A DNA stretch of 64,000 bases from Saprospira grandis (GCF_027594745.1 NZ_CP110854.1:2274501-2338500), one strand, 5' to 3'. Positions 1-8,652 are shown, counted from the stretch's first letter. Numbers and translations are program-made. Notes: generated by a model from the sequence alone, not told the origin.

Positions 1-342
1 CCGAAGGCTATCGTAGTTTTCAATAATTCCATTATGAATAATAGCCAGCTGCTTGTTGCCCGAAATATGGGGGTGCGCATTGATGTGGTTGGGTGCGCCA
101 TGCGTTGCCCAGCGAGTATGTCCAATACCAATATTGGCTTGGGTGCTTTTTCCGGTAGAAAAATCAAGCAATTCCTTGACCTTTCCCTGTCGTTTATAAA
201 CCTTAATCTCTGTTTCCCCTTCGGCAGGATTAAAAAGTGCCACGCCGGCACTATCATAGCCACGGTACTCTAGGCGCTGAAGCCCTTTAATAAGGATAGG
301 GAAAGCCTGACGCTCTCCAATGTAGGCAACAATTCCACACAT
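1..342 (-). CDS. glmS: Glutamine--fructose-6-phosphate aminotransferase, N-terminal part (cut by window edge)
   Basis: Only the first 114 codons lie in the window. The protein begins MCGIVAYIGERQ, so Cys2 is exposed after Met removal as the class II glutamine amidotransferase nucleophile. Further in are RLEYRGYDSAGVA and GHTRWATHGAPN, both standard for GlmS. The enzyme makes glucosamine-6-phosphate from fructose-6-phosphate and glutamine, the first step towards UDP-GlcNAc for peptidoglycan and lipid A. The isomerase half is outside the window. The start codon lies 3 bp after the stop of the DUF4270 lipoprotein gene, so the two are almost certainly co-transcribed. As I recall, this gene order recurs in Bacteroidota. 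Confidence 0.95.
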   Translation of the reverse strand, partial: MCGIVAYIGERQAFPILIKGLQRLEYRGYDSAGVALFNPAEGETEIKVYKRQGKVKELLDFSTGKSTQANIGIGHTRWATHGAPNHINAHPHISGNKQLAIIHNGIIENYDSLR

Positions 343-345
343 AAT

Positions 346-1635
346 TTAATCGATTTTGGTGTAGGTTAAGAAGAGTTTGGCCTGAAGGCTACTCGCCTGC
401 CCATTTCCAATACGCATACGCTCGGTATCCGTAATAGCAGCCGTTTGAATATAAAGTGCTGCCTCCTCTGTTTCCTGATCAACTAGGCGTTGCAGGTATT
501 CAGATAAATTCATGGCAAAATAGGCTTGATCTCCCTCATAGCTCAACAATCCACCAAAGAGGCGGAAAGGGTCGCTTGGGTTACGATTGACAGAACTGGT
601 CACATCATCAATCAATAGGTAACCATCAGTACTCGTTTTCTCTAAACAAAAAAGTTGATCTGGGGCGGGAAAATTTCGATCCTGCTCTTCGGCTAGTTGA
701 ATGACTAGTTCCGCTTTATTTACAATAATAGCGCCTAAGTTAGCCAGATGCGGAAAGGCTAGGCGAACGCCTAGACCGTTCATTCCCTGAAGGTAAACGA
801 TGCTATCGCTGCTATTATTTTGAAGTACAGTCGTATTGCTATAATCATGGCTAATGTTCAAAACAGATTCGGCATCATCATCCATCAGGTAGTCGTAGCT
901 TTGGGCCACCCCCGCAGAATCTGTATAATAAAGCGTCAGCTTAGAATAGGCACTCTCTGATAAGAAACGCAGAATAGCCGATTGCTGTCCATTGGTTTTT
1001 GGGCGAATATATACGCCCTTAAAGGCTTCTTTAAAAGCACTATTACTACTATAAATAGCAGAGTCGGGCTGCATGAGGTATTGGCCCAAAGAATCGGCCA
1101 AGCGAATGCGCAACTGAGGGTCAAGGGCCGCATCATCTACACTCACAGGCTCATTCACCTTAGGAATAAAGCTAAAGTCAGCCAACAAATCGCCTGTCAA
1201 AAATTCAGCATCAGCGCTATAGTCTTCATCGGGGTCAATGTCTTCTGTCAAACGATAAACCTGCCACTCCTGAACCCCCAATTGGCTAATGTTTCCACCA
1301 TAATGCCCTACCGAATCATAGGCCAAACTGAGCACCAAAGAATCAAAACTAGCATTGGGAAAACTGGCATTGCTACTGGTCAAGCGAAAGTTGGCATAAA
1401 CCCCAGCCTCCGTTTTACCAAAAATAGGGTCCAGATAACTGCCGCAAATCCAACGCGTCCGAGCCGAGCTCGTGAGCGGATCGGTCAATACCGTTTGTAG
1501 GTCCAGACTCAAACTGTCGGTATAAATAATATTGGCAGGGTCTTGCTCTACTAAAGAAAGACCTAATTCGCTAGGTTTGCTACAAGCAGCTAGAAAAAAA
1601 AGGCTGCTCCAAAAAAAGAGGGTTCTAATTTGCAT
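346..1635 (-). CDS. DUF4270 family lipoprotein
   Basis: A 429-residue exported lipoprotein. The N terminus is a short hydrophobic signal ending in a lipobox (LAAC, Cys18). The region around residues 45-75 (a TDSLSLDLQTV stretch, then CGSYLDPIFGKTEAGVYANF) matches what I know of the Bacteroidota DUF4270 family, whose members carry a G-S-Y-x-D-P-x-F-G motif. No catalytic motif is visible. It lies between a starch-synthase-like gene upstream and glmS 3 bp downstream. The function of the family is unknown; an envelope role is likely from the signal alone. Start chosen: ATG directly before the signal peptide. Confidence 0.85.
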   Translation of the reverse strand: MQIRTLFFWSSLFFLAACSKPSELGLSLVEQDPANIIYTDSLSLDLQTVLTDPLTSSARTRWICGSYLDPIFGKTEAGVYANFRLTSSNASFPNASFDSLVLSLAYDSVGHYGGNISQLGVQEWQVYRLTEDIDPDEDYSADAEFLTGDLLADFSFIPKVNEPVSVDDAALDPQLRIRLADSLGQYLMQPDSAIYSSNSAFKEAFKGVYIRPKTNGQQSAILRFLSESAYSKLTLYYTDSAGVAQSYDYLMDDDAESVLNISHDYSNTTVLQNNSSDSIVYLQGMNGLGVRLAFPHLANLGAIIVNKAELVIQLAEEQDRNFPAPDQLFCLEKTSTDGYLLIDDVTSSVNRNPSDPFRLFGGLLSYEGDQAYFAMNLSEYLQRLVDQETEEAALYIQTAAITDTERMRIGNGQASSLQAKLFLTYTKID

Positions 1636-1783
1636 AAACGTTTAGACTACAAGGCCCATATCGGGCGGTGATTCAATGCTAGAGAGGCCAAGGCCGCTAA
1701 GCGGTCACAAAGGTACAAAATAGTATTTAGCTTTCTCTAGCTTTTATATAACTGAGCGGCTTATTGAGATCAATAGCTTGATT

Positions 1784-1935
1784 TTTAGGGGCTTTCCCTC
1801 CCTGCGGTCGGGCCGGGCTGTGTCGCAGCTCGCAGGTCTGCTCGGCCCTTCGGCGCAAAGCGCCTCGGTCTGGCCCTGCGGGCCACTGCTATCCATCCCT
1901 AAGCCTGCGGCGGCTTCGCCGCCTGTAGGCCGCCA
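1784..1935 (+). repeat. GC-rich structured intergenic element, copy R1 (GGCTT/AAGCC subtype)
   Basis: The head GGGGCTTTCCC follows a T-run. Next come the core GCTCGCAGGTCTGCTCGGCC, a hairpin with arms GGCGC/GCGCC, a hairpin with arms TGGCC/GGCCA, the tail CCATCCCTAAGCC, and an outer hairpin with arms GGCGGC/GCCGCC. Head GGCTT and tail AAGCC are complementary. The copy fills most of the 428 bp between the DUF4270 gene and the starch-synthase-like gene, next to the terminator at 1994-2029. Nothing else is seen in this gap. Confidence 0.9.
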
Positions 1936-1993
1936 AAAGGGGAGCTCTCCCTTAGCAACGCCCCTTAGGCCAAAAGTGTGGGGCCAAAAACAA

Positions 1994-2029
1994 AAAAAGC
2001 GCTCATCAATAAATTGATAAGCGCTTTTT
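1994..2029. terminator. Bidirectional intrinsic terminator
   Basis: Arms AGCGCTCATCAAT and ATTGATAAGCGCT (one G-T wobble) are flanked by A-run and T-run, so it can work both ways. It lies 34 bp past the stop of the minus-strand starch-synthase-like gene and would end that transcript. Confidence 0.85.
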
Positions 2030-2063
2030 ATTGCTCCAAATAAATTAGAGTCTTGGCAAACGA

Positions 2064-2879
2064 CTAGGCGTTTTCTTCTACAGGATTAAGCAATTCCTGG
2101 AAAAAATCCCATTGCTTGCCCCATGCCTCTGCATCTTTTTCTACCCCACAGCAAAAGCTCGATTTATCACTCTTTTGCATCATCTCCTCCGGCGCCGTAA
2201 AGGCATCGGCATAGGCAATCGCCCCAGCATTGAGGTCCAATTGGCCCTCAGGCATATAAGCAGCCTGCTCTTCTTCACTCAATTGGTTTTCAGTAGCTAC
2301 CTGAGCAAACTGCTCAGCCAAAGCCGTCTGTACTTTCTCCTCTACAGGATAAGCAGAGTAAACCAACTGGCTATCTTGAAAAATAGGCTCGTTCTTATAA
2401 TGATTCTTGAGGTAAGCAGGCAATAAACTGCTCATCCAGCCATGGCAATGAATTAGGTCAGGCGCCCAACCAAATTTCTTAACCGTTTCAATTACCCCCT
2501 TGCAAAAGAAGGTCATGCGGCTCATGTTATCCTCAAAAGGCTGCTCGTCCTTGTCCAAGAACAATTGCTTGCGCTTGAAAAAGTCGTCATTGTCCAAAAA
2601 ATATACCTGCATACGTGTACCAGGCAAAGAGGCAACTTTAATAAGTAGAGGGTAGTCTTCATCACTGACGTTAATGTTCATACCAGAGAGACGGACCACC
2701 TCATGCAAACGGTGGCGACGCTCGTTGATCAATCCATATCGAGGCATCAAAATGCGCAATTCCGCACCCTGCTCCTGAATGTATTGAGTGTACTGACGAG
2801 CAATCTCCGCAATCTCCGACGCAGTTGTGTAGGGCTTGAACGCCTGGCTCACAACCAAGATTCTTTTTTTATCAGCCAT
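2064..2879 (-). CDS. Starch/glycogen synthase N-terminal-domain protein (GT5-like)
   Basis: A 271-residue protein beginning MADKKRILVVSQAFKPYT, the N-terminal Rossmann start of GT5 glycogen/starch synthases. A LIHCHGWMSSLLPAYL stretch near residues 140-155 corresponds to the GT5 HxHDW-type region. Canonical GlgA has about 470-500 residues in two domains; only the first is present here and the ADP-glucose-binding C-terminal domain is missing. Short forms like this, next to DUF4270, panC and glmS, are to my knowledge normal in Bacteroidota, so I do not call it a pseudogene. Catalysis of glycogen synthesis by it alone is doubtful. It is divergent from panC. Confidence 0.8.
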   Translation of the reverse strand: MADKKRILVVSQAFKPYTTASEIAEIARQYTQYIQEQGAELRILMPRYGLINERRHRLHEVVRLSGMNINVSDEDYPLLIKVASLPGTRMQVYFLDNDDFFKRKQLFLDKDEQPFEDNMSRMTFFCKGVIETVKKFGWAPDLIHCHGWMSSLLPAYLKNHYKNEPIFQDSQLVYSAYPVEEKVQTALAEQFAQVATENQLSEEEQAAYMPEGQLDLNAGAIAYADAFTAPEEMMQKSDKSSFCCGVEKDAEAWGKQWDFFQELLNPVEENA

Positions 2880-3043
2880 AGACCTTATATGTATATAGTT
2901 AAAAGAAAATTTTCTTTGAAATCGAACTTCAAAGCGTTTGCAAAATTACAAAAAAAAACCGACTTTTCCGAATTTATTGGCAGATTCCTATCGGTCAAGC
3001 GCTTTGTACATAGGAGTTTGTAGGTTTTTTAAGCAAGAAAATT

Positions 3044-3898
3044 ATGCTGGTTTGTAAAAGTCGATCTGCCTTGCAAGCAGCTCTAAACAATTGGAAGGCC
3101 GCCAACAAAAGCTGGGGCTTTGTGCCCACTATGGGCGCCCTGCATCAGGGCCACCTTAGCCTCCTCCAACAGGCCAAAGAAGAACAGGGCCTAGCCCTCT
3201 GCTCTATCTTTGTTAATCCCACCCAATTTAATGACCCCAAAGACCTAGACGCCTATCCCCGCCCCATAGAAAAAGATATTGCCGCCCTAGAAGCCATAGG
3301 TTGCGACCTGCTTTTTTTACCCCCCGTAAAAGAGGTCTATCCCAGCAATTGGAGCGCCCCAGTGGTGCCCCTAGATGGCCTAGACCTTCCTATGGAAGGG
3401 GCCCATCGCCCCGGCCACTTCAAAGGGGTGGTAGAGGTGGTCTACCGCCTCCTAGAACTCTGCCAACCCAAAGCCCTTTATATGGGCCAAAAGGATTTTC
3501 AACAGTATGCTATCGTGGGCAAGATGATTAGAGAATTAGAGCTGCCCGTAGAGCTGCACTGCGCTCCAATCGTCCGCGAAAAAGATGGCCTGGCTATGAG
3601 CTCCCGAAATGTGCGCCTCAGCCCTCAAGGCCGTGCCCTGGCCCCCGCTCTCTACCAATCGCTACAAGCTATGCAATCCGCTAGCGAAAAGGAAACTCAG
3701 GCCAAAAACCTAGTCGAACAAGCCCAAAAAAGCTTGCAAGCAGCAGGCATCCAAGAAATTGACTACTTCGAAATTGTAGATGGCTATAATTTGCAGCCGC
3801 TAAAGTCCCTAGAAAATACTAACTTTGCGGTCGCCTGCGCTACGGTCCGTATCGATGGTGTGCGCTTGCTCGATAACCAGATTCTAAAGAAAATTTAA
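3044..3898 (+). CDS. panC: Pantothenate synthetase
   Basis: A 284-residue cytoplasmic enzyme that joins pantoate and beta-alanine with ATP, the last step of pantothenate (coenzyme A precursor) synthesis. PTMGALHQGHLSL at residues 28-40 contains the HxGH nucleotidylyltransferase motif. SIFVNPTQF, YMGQKDFQQ and the KMSKS-like MSSRNVRLSP follow. Length is normal. The ATG at 3044 sits just ahead of the conserved core and no Shine-Dalgarno site is seen, as usual in this phylum. It is divergent from the starch-synthase-like gene and 44 bp ahead of ppa. Confidence 0.97.
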   Translation: MLVCKSRSALQAALNNWKAANKSWGFVPTMGALHQGHLSLLQQAKEEQGLALCSIFVNPTQFNDPKDLDAYPRPIEKDIAALEAIGCDLLFLPPVKEVYPSNWSAPVVPLDGLDLPMEGAHRPGHFKGVVEVVYRLLELCQPKALYMGQKDFQQYAIVGKMIRELELPVELHCAPIVREKDGLAMSSRNVRLSPQGRALAPALYQSLQAMQSASEKETQAKNLVEQAQKSLQAAGIQEIDYFEIVDGYNLQPLKSLENTNFAVACATVRIDGVRLLDNQILKKI

Positions 3899-3942
3899 TG
3901 TGTGGCCCCGCCACAAAGCAATTATTATAACTTATAGAGAAA

Positions 3943-4572
3943 ATGAAATACAAAGCCCACCCATGGCACGGCATCTCTGCCGGTAAGAAAGCTCCCGAAT
4001 TGGTGACCTGCTTTATCGAGGTAGTACCCGGAGACGAAATGAAGTATGAAGTAGATAAGGAAAGCGGCTATCTCATGATCGACCGCCCCAATAAGTTTTC
4101 TAATATTCTGCCCGCCCTATACGGCTTTATTCCTCAAACTTATTCTGCCGAGGCTTGCGCCAATTATTGCATGAAGCAATCTGGCCTAAGCAATATTGAA
4201 GGCGATGGCGATCCTATCGATATTGTGGTTCTCACCGACCGCAAAGTCCCGCATGGCGACCTCCTCTTAGAAGCGATTCCCGTTGGCGGTTTCCGCATGA
4301 TCGATGGCGGCGAAGCCGATGACAAAATTGTTGCGGTCCTGAAAGGCGACTCTACTTATGGCGATATTCAGGAAATGAGCGATCTACCCGAAAAACTTAT
4401 CAAACGCATCAAACATTATTTCCTTACCTATAAGGAGCATCCCGATACCCTCGGCAAACAAGCCCCTAAGGTGGAAATTACTCAGGAATATGGCCAAGAA
4501 GAAGCTTTCGAGGTGATTACCGCCGGCCAAAAAGATTATCTCACGCATTATGGCCAAAAAGAAATGGCCTAA
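3943..4572 (+). CDS. ppa: Inorganic pyrophosphatase (family I)
   Basis: A 209-residue soluble enzyme hydrolysing pyrophosphate to phosphate, which drives biosynthetic reactions such as the panC step next door. The family I metal-binding signature GDGDPIDIVVLTDR is at residues 87-100, preceded by MIDRPNKFSNILPALYGFIPQTY. It is somewhat longer than the roughly 175-residue E. coli enzyme. It follows panC and is 12 bp before the PepSY-like gene, so one transcript probably covers all three. Confidence 0.96.
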   Translation: MKYKAHPWHGISAGKKAPELVTCFIEVVPGDEMKYEVDKESGYLMIDRPNKFSNILPALYGFIPQTYSAEACANYCMKQSGLSNIEGDGDPIDIVVLTDRKVPHGDLLLEAIPVGGFRMIDGGEADDKIVAVLKGDSTYGDIQEMSDLPEKLIKRIKHYFLTYKEHPDTLGKQAPKVEITQEYGQEEAFEVITAGQKDYLTHYGQKEMA

Positions 4573-4584
4573 AATTAATCGATT

Positions 4585-4977
4585 ATGCAAGATTTTTTTG
4601 TTCCAAATGATATCCTTCGCGTTTTTAGAGGCCTTTACCCTAATGTAGACCTCTGCCAAGTAGAATGGAGCTGGGAAGTGCCCGGCAAAATCTATGAAGC
4701 CGATTTTGAACTGAATGGCCATGAGTATGAGGTGGAAATTACCGTTACGGGCCACCACCTTCTTACCGAAATTGAAGGTCCAGAAGCACCAAAATCAGTA
4801 CGTGATGTGCTAGCAGAACTTTATCCCGACCATAGCGTAGATGCCTGCACTTGGGTGCACTATAGCAATGGCGACCTCAGCTTCGAGTTTGAACTCACTT
4901 CTGCCAAAGATGGCCGAGAGTTTGAAGTTCATCTCCGTGAAGATGGTCAGTTCCTTCTAGAAGGCATCGACCTCTAG
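4585..4977 (+). CDS. PepSY-like domain protein with two tandem repeats
   Basis: A 130-residue protein without signal peptide. It consists of two similar halves: residues 6-64 (a LYPNVD start, then NGHEYEVEITVTGHHLLTEIEG) and residues 68-130 (a LYPDHS start, then DGREFEVHLREDGQFLLEGIDL). The beta-strand/turn pattern with a conserved E-G end resembles PepSY-like (beta-lactamase-inhibitor-like) proteins of Bacteroidota. No catalytic residues are evident. It follows ppa by 12 bp. Function unknown. Confidence 0.65.
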   Translation: MQDFFVPNDILRVFRGLYPNVDLCQVEWSWEVPGKIYEADFELNGHEYEVEITVTGHHLLTEIEGPEAPKSVRDVLAELYPDHSVDACTWVHYSNGDLSFEFELTSAKDGREFEVHLREDGQFLLEGIDL

Positions 4978-5003
4978 ATTTTTTAGCCTCTTTTTAAGAT
5001 GAA

Positions 5004-5141
5004 TTTGGGGCCTGCGGCCAAGCCAGGCAATGCCTGGCTTGGCCGCCGCTATGCTGCGCCGCTCGCTCTCTGCTCGGCCCTGCAGCCGCCTTCGGCGGCT
5101 TGGGTCTGGCCCTGCGGGCCACGGCTGCGCAGCGCTAGGCC
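5004..5141 (+). repeat. GC-rich structured element, copy R2a (GGCCT/AGGCC subtype)
   Basis: Head TTTGGGGCCTGC, first hairpin with arms CCAGGCA/TGCCTGG, core GCTCGCTCTCTGCTCGGCC, second hairpin with arms AGCCGCC/GGCGGCT, third with arms TGGCC/GGCCA, tail CAGCGCTAGGCC. It forms a head-out inverted pair with R2b at 5225-5387. The two fill most of the 427 bp between the PepSY-like gene and asnB; the 83 bp between them show nothing. Confidence 0.9.
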
Positions 5142-5224
5142 AACAGCCGCCCGGCCTTTTCCTTTGCTAAAAGCAGCTGTTTTACGCCAAATTTTAGCAT
5201 GTTTTGGACCAATTTTAGGTCAGA

Positions 5225-5387
5225 CAGGCGGCGAAGCCGCCGCAGGCTTAGGGATGGATAGGGGGGCGGCGAAGCCGCAGACCCAAGTTTTTTGAGCAAA
5301 GCGAAAAAAACTGCAGGGCCGAGCGAATAGCGAGCCCCGACACAGCCCGACCCGAAGGCCCAAAGGGCCGAAGGGGAAGCCCCAAAA
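5225..5387 (-). repeat. GC-rich structured element, copy R2b (GGCTT/AAGCC subtype)
   Basis: Read on the minus strand: T-run, head GGGGCTTCC, hairpin with arms GGCCCTT/AAGGGCC type, core GCTCGCTATTCGCTCGGCC, an AT-rich hairpin with arms AGTTTTTT/AAAAAACT, a GCGGC/GCCGC hairpin, tail CCATCCCTAAGCC and outer hairpin GGCGGC/GCCGCC. It is the inverted partner of R2a and ends 17 bp before the asnB start. Confidence 0.9.
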
Positions 5388-5404
5388 AATAGCCCCTTAT
5401 ATAT

Positions 5405-7312
5405 ATGTGTAGACTTAGCGGATTTTGGGATTTTTCTAGCCCTACTTATGACCCTCAGGCGGTTTTGCAAAAAATGCGAGATAGTCTGCAGCATGGTGGA
5501 CCCGATTATGGCGGCGCTTTTTTAGATGCGGAAACGGGCCTGGCCCTAGGCCATCGCCGCTTGTCCATTATTGATTTGAGCCCCGCCGGCAACCAACCGC
5601 TTTATTATAAAGAGAAGGCCCTGATTTTTAATGGGGAAATTTATAATTATCAGGAGATCCGCAAGGAGCTGGAGCTGTTGGGCCGTGCTTTTCAAACAGA
5701 ATCGGATACGGAGGTGCTTTTTCAGGCCCTAGAAGAATGGGGAGAGGCTGCCGTCAATCGCTTTCATGGTATGTTTGCTTTTGCGGTTTGGGATAAGGCC
5801 AATAAGGAGCTATTAATTTGTCGGGATCGTTTGGGGGTAAAGCCGCTCTACTATTATTATCAGGATGGGCTCTTTTTGTTTGCCTCGGAGCTCAAGGCCT
5901 TTCATCAGCATCCTCGTTTTCGCAAAGAAATTTCGCCTCAGGCGGTTTCGCTCTATTTGCAGCAGGGCTATATTCCTGCGCCCTATTGCATTTTTAAGGG
6001 CTGCCAAAAGCTAAAAGGAGGACATTTTCTCAAACTCAACCAAAAGGGCGAGCTGCAAACTTATCCCTATTGGTCTTTGGCGGAGCGCTATGCGGCCGCA
6101 GAAATTCCAGCTGCTTCAGAAGCGGAACTCAAATCGGCTTTGGAGAAAGAGTTGCGGCAATCTTTTGCCTTGCGGATGGTGGCAGATGTGCCCGTGGGCG
6201 TATTTTTGTCGGGGGGAGTAGATTCTTCCATTGTGGCGGCTTTGCTGCAAGATCAATCGGCCCAACAGCTGCGCACTTTTACCATTGGGTTTAAGGATAA
6301 AGAATATAATGAGGCCAATCAGGCCAAGGCCGTGGCGGAGCATATTGGCAGCCAGCATGAAGAGCTCTATTGTGGACCAGAAGATTTTGAGCAGCTGATT
6401 CCCAATTGGGCCGAACTATATGACGAGCCTTTTGGCGATAGCTCTGGCATTCCCACTTATTTGGTGGCTCAAATGGCCAAACAATCGGTCAAAGTGAGCC
6501 TTTCGGCCGATGGAGGTGATGAACTTTTTGGCGGCTACACTAAATATGAGGTCTGTCAACGTTTTTATCCGAAAATAAAGAAATTGGGGCCCCTTCGCCC
6601 CTTGGCGGCTGCATTAATGGGCCAAATTAATCCCTTTTGGTTAGAGCGGAATGCCAGTAAATTGCCCATTCTCAAAGGCTATAAAAACATTAGCAACAAA
6701 TGGCCGAAGTTGGTGGCTGCTTTGGGCGCCAAGGATCAGGAGGCTTTTTTCCATCAGTCTTCTTCTTATATTTCGCCCGAAAAGCATCAGGCTTTATTTG
6801 GATCGCCCACGCCTCGCTATCAAGGCGAGCTCAAGCCTCAAGCGGGTCGCTATATTGGCTATTTGGGCAGTTTAGATTTGCTTACTTATCTAGAAGGCGA
6901 TATTATGGTTAAGGTGGATCGGGCCACGATGGCCGTCGCTTTGGAGGGCCGAGAGCCCTTATTGGACCATCAACTGCTCGATTTTGCGCTTTCTTTGCCC
7001 GATGAGCTCAAAATTCGCTCGGGCCAAGGCAAATATTTGTTGCGGCAGCTGCTGTATGATTATGTCCCCAAAGACTTAATTGAACGCCCCAAGCAGGGAT
7101 TTTCAATCCCCATTGAGCAATGGCTGCGTGGTTTGCTCCGCCCCGATCTCGAAGCCTTAGCCCAAGATAAAGCCTTTGCCGATTGCTTTGGGCTGCAACA
7201 AACGGTCTTAGAAAATATGTTGCGGCAGTTTTTAGACAGCAAAGCTTATATCAACCCTCATTTCATTTGGTTCTTGTATGTGCTTCGGCAGTGGTACAAG
7301 CGCTGGTTCTAA
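5405..7312 (+). CDS. asnB: Asparagine synthetase (glutamine-hydrolysing)
   Basis: 635 residues. Starts MCRLSGFWDF, so Cys2 is the glutaminase nucleophile. The class II amidotransferase domain (RLSIIDLSPAGNQPL, FNGEIYNY, CRDRLGVKPLYYY) covers about residues 1-210. The synthetase domain carries the ATP-pyrophosphatase loop SGGVDSS near residue 268 and LSADGGDELFGGY near residue 370. It makes asparagine from aspartate, glutamine and ATP in the cytosol. MCR in place of the usual MCG is a small deviation. Homologues that amidate cell-surface sugars look alike, so the true acceptor is not certain. It is followed 12 bp later by kdsA, perhaps one transcript. Confidence 0.9.
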   Translation: MCRLSGFWDFSSPTYDPQAVLQKMRDSLQHGGPDYGGAFLDAETGLALGHRRLSIIDLSPAGNQPLYYKEKALIFNGEIYNYQEIRKELELLGRAFQTESDTEVLFQALEEWGEAAVNRFHGMFAFAVWDKANKELLICRDRLGVKPLYYYYQDGLFLFASELKAFHQHPRFRKEISPQAVSLYLQQGYIPAPYCIFKGCQKLKGGHFLKLNQKGELQTYPYWSLAERYAAAEIPAASEAELKSALEKELRQSFALRMVADVPVGVFLSGGVDSSIVAALLQDQSAQQLRTFTIGFKDKEYNEANQAKAVAEHIGSQHEELYCGPEDFEQLIPNWAELYDEPFGDSSGIPTYLVAQMAKQSVKVSLSADGGDELFGGYTKYEVCQRFYPKIKKLGPLRPLAAALMGQINPFWLERNASKLPILKGYKNISNKWPKLVAALGAKDQEAFFHQSSSYISPEKHQALFGSPTPRYQGELKPQAGRYIGYLGSLDLLTYLEGDIMVKVDRATMAVALEGREPLLDHQLLDFALSLPDELKIRSGQGKYLLRQLLYDYVPKDLIERPKQGFSIPIEQWLRGLLRPDLEALAQDKAFADCFGLQQTVLENMLRQFLDSKAYINPHFIWFLYVLRQWYKRWF

Positions 7313-7324
7313 ATTATTATTACA

Positions 7325-8128
7325 ATGATTGATTATCATAAAATTAGCGAGCGCTTGCTCTTGATTGCAGGCCCTTGCGTGATCGAATCTAAAGAATTAT
7401 TGCAGGAAGTGGCCCAAGAGTTGGTTCGCTTGCAAGAGAAATATCCGGTGCAAATTGTCTTTAAGGCTTCTTTTGATAAGGCCAACCGCAGCTCTATCGG
7501 CTCTTTTCGGGGCCCAGGTCTAGAAAAAGGCTTGCAAATGCTGGCCGAAATCAAAGAAGAGTTTGGCTTGCCCATTTTGAGCGATATTCATTTGCCTAGC
7601 CAGGCGGCTCCCGCTGCTGAGGTGCTCGACATTTTGCAGATTCCCGCTTTTCTTTGCCGCCAAACCGATTTGTTGGTGGCCGCTGCCAAAACCAATAAAA
7701 TTGTCAATGTCAAAAAGGCCCAATTTCTTTCTGGCCCCGATATGAAACATGTACTCGGCAAACTAGAGGCGGCTGGCAACAAACAGTTGTTGCTAACGGA
7801 GCGAGGAACCTCTTTTGGCTATAATAATTTGGTGGTCGATTATACGGGCATTTTAGAAATGCAAGAGTTGGGCTATCCTGTGGTCATGGATGCCACCCAT
7901 TCGGTCCAAAAACCCGGCGCAGCCAATGGCAAAAGTGGCGGAAATGGCGCTTATGCACCTTATATGGCCAAGGCGGCTGCCGCTATTGGGGTTGGCGCTT
8001 TTTTCATCGAAACCCATCCCAATCCTAGCCAAGCCCTCTCTGATGGGCCCAATATGGTCCCGCTGGCCGAGCTAGAAACCCTTTTGCAGCAACTTTTGGC
8101 TTTGCATCAGTTGGTACAGACGTTCTAA
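7325..8128 (+). CDS. kdsA: 3-deoxy-8-phosphooctulonate (KDO-8-P) synthase
   Basis: 267 residues. It condenses arabinose-5-phosphate and phosphoenolpyruvate to KDO-8-phosphate for the inner core of lipopolysaccharide. IAGPCVIES at residues 14-22, KASFDKANRSS at 47-57, and GPGLEKGLQ, NVKKAQFLS, FIETHPNP and DGPN follow in family order. The Cys in GPC corresponds to the metal-ligand Cys of metal-dependent KdsA (Aquifex type), where the E. coli type has Asn, so a metal-dependent enzyme is predicted. It ends 19 bp before a terminator. Confidence 0.95.
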   Translation: MIDYHKISERLLLIAGPCVIESKELLQEVAQELVRLQEKYPVQIVFKASFDKANRSSIGSFRGPGLEKGLQMLAEIKEEFGLPILSDIHLPSQAAPAAEVLDILQIPAFLCRQTDLLVAAAKTNKIVNVKKAQFLSGPDMKHVLGKLEAAGNKQLLLTERGTSFGYNNLVVDYTGILEMQELGYPVVMDATHSVQKPGAANGKSGGNGAYAPYMAKAAAAIGVGAFFIETHPNPSQALSDGPNMVPLAELETLLQQLLALHQLVQTF

Positions 8129-8146
8129 TATATATAATGGGGTAGG

Positions 8147-8172
8147 AGAGGGGCAAATGCTCCTCTTTTTTA
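8147..8172 (+). terminator. Intrinsic terminator after kdsA
   Basis: Arms AGAGGGGC and GCTCCTCT (one G-T wobble) with loop AAAT and a following T6 run, 18 bp past the kdsA stop. Confidence 0.8.
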
Positions 8173-8173
8173 C

Positions 8174-8415
8174 TTTGGGGCCTCCGCCTCGCTACGCTCG
8201 TCGGCGGTTACTCCCGTTGGTCGTCGAACTGCGGCCTAAAGGCCTTGTTGTCGTTCCGCAGCTCGCTGCTGTTTTGGGGTCTCCGCCTCGCTACGCTCGT
8301 CGGCGCTACGTTCCGCAGCTCGCAGGTCTGCTCGGCCCTGCGGCCTGACGGCCTTGGTCTGCCGCTGCGCGGCACTGCTGCACATCGCTAGGCCTACGGG
8401 GGCCTTGCCCCCTGC
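8174..8415 (+). repeat. GC-rich structured element, nested copy R3 (GGCCT/AGGCC subtype)
   Basis: Composite copy. An outer head TTTGGGGCCTCCGCC at 8174 is followed by a partial body with hairpin GCGGCC/GGCCTT type and a GCTCGCTGCT core fragment. A second head TTTTGGGGTCTCCGCC at 8272 is followed by a full body with the core at about 8319, hairpins, tail CATCGCTAGGCC and outer hairpin GGGGGCC/GGCCCCC. The outer head pairs perfectly with the tail; the inner one needs a T-G wobble. It starts right after the kdsA terminator. From 8416 to the hpf start nothing convincing is seen. Confidence 0.88.
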
Positions 8416-8652
8416 AAAACGCAAAGAAAGCCAGTAGCCGCAGCTAAAATTACAATGGCTTGATAATAAGCGACTAAAGCGATTAAGTAAACTAAAGGGA
8501 AATTTATTGTTAAAATAAAGAGAGTAAAATTTGGAAAATCCTGATTGAATTTGCAACTTTCAATAGCCGAAAGGCCGTAAAAGGAAGCAAAAGAAGTTGG
8601 TTTCACAAGGGAGCTAGCTTTTTCATTATAAACTTTGAAAATAGAAACGCCT

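Noticed and set aside
982..1500. Plus-strand 172-codon frame across the DUF4270 gene
   Set aside because: It lies antisense to a lipoprotein gene with clear signal peptide and family pattern, and shows no protein features of its own.
1778..2017. Open frames of 60-136 codons inside the GC-rich elements (here, at 18032-18442, 8236-8556, 57004-57262 and others)
   Set aside because: They arise because GC-rich hairpin DNA has few stops. They occur in several frames and both strands of the same copy, have no consistent start, and the conserved property is base pairing rather than protein.
2064..2879. Truncated pseudogene of glgA
   Set aside because: The frame is intact, ends at a normal stop before a good terminator, and to my knowledge one-domain forms with DUF4270 next to glmS are normal in Bacteroidota.
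8394..8606. Minus-strand 70-codon frame with a hydrophobic stretch
   Set aside because: It runs into the outer hairpin of R3, has no promoter or terminator, and no recognisable family.
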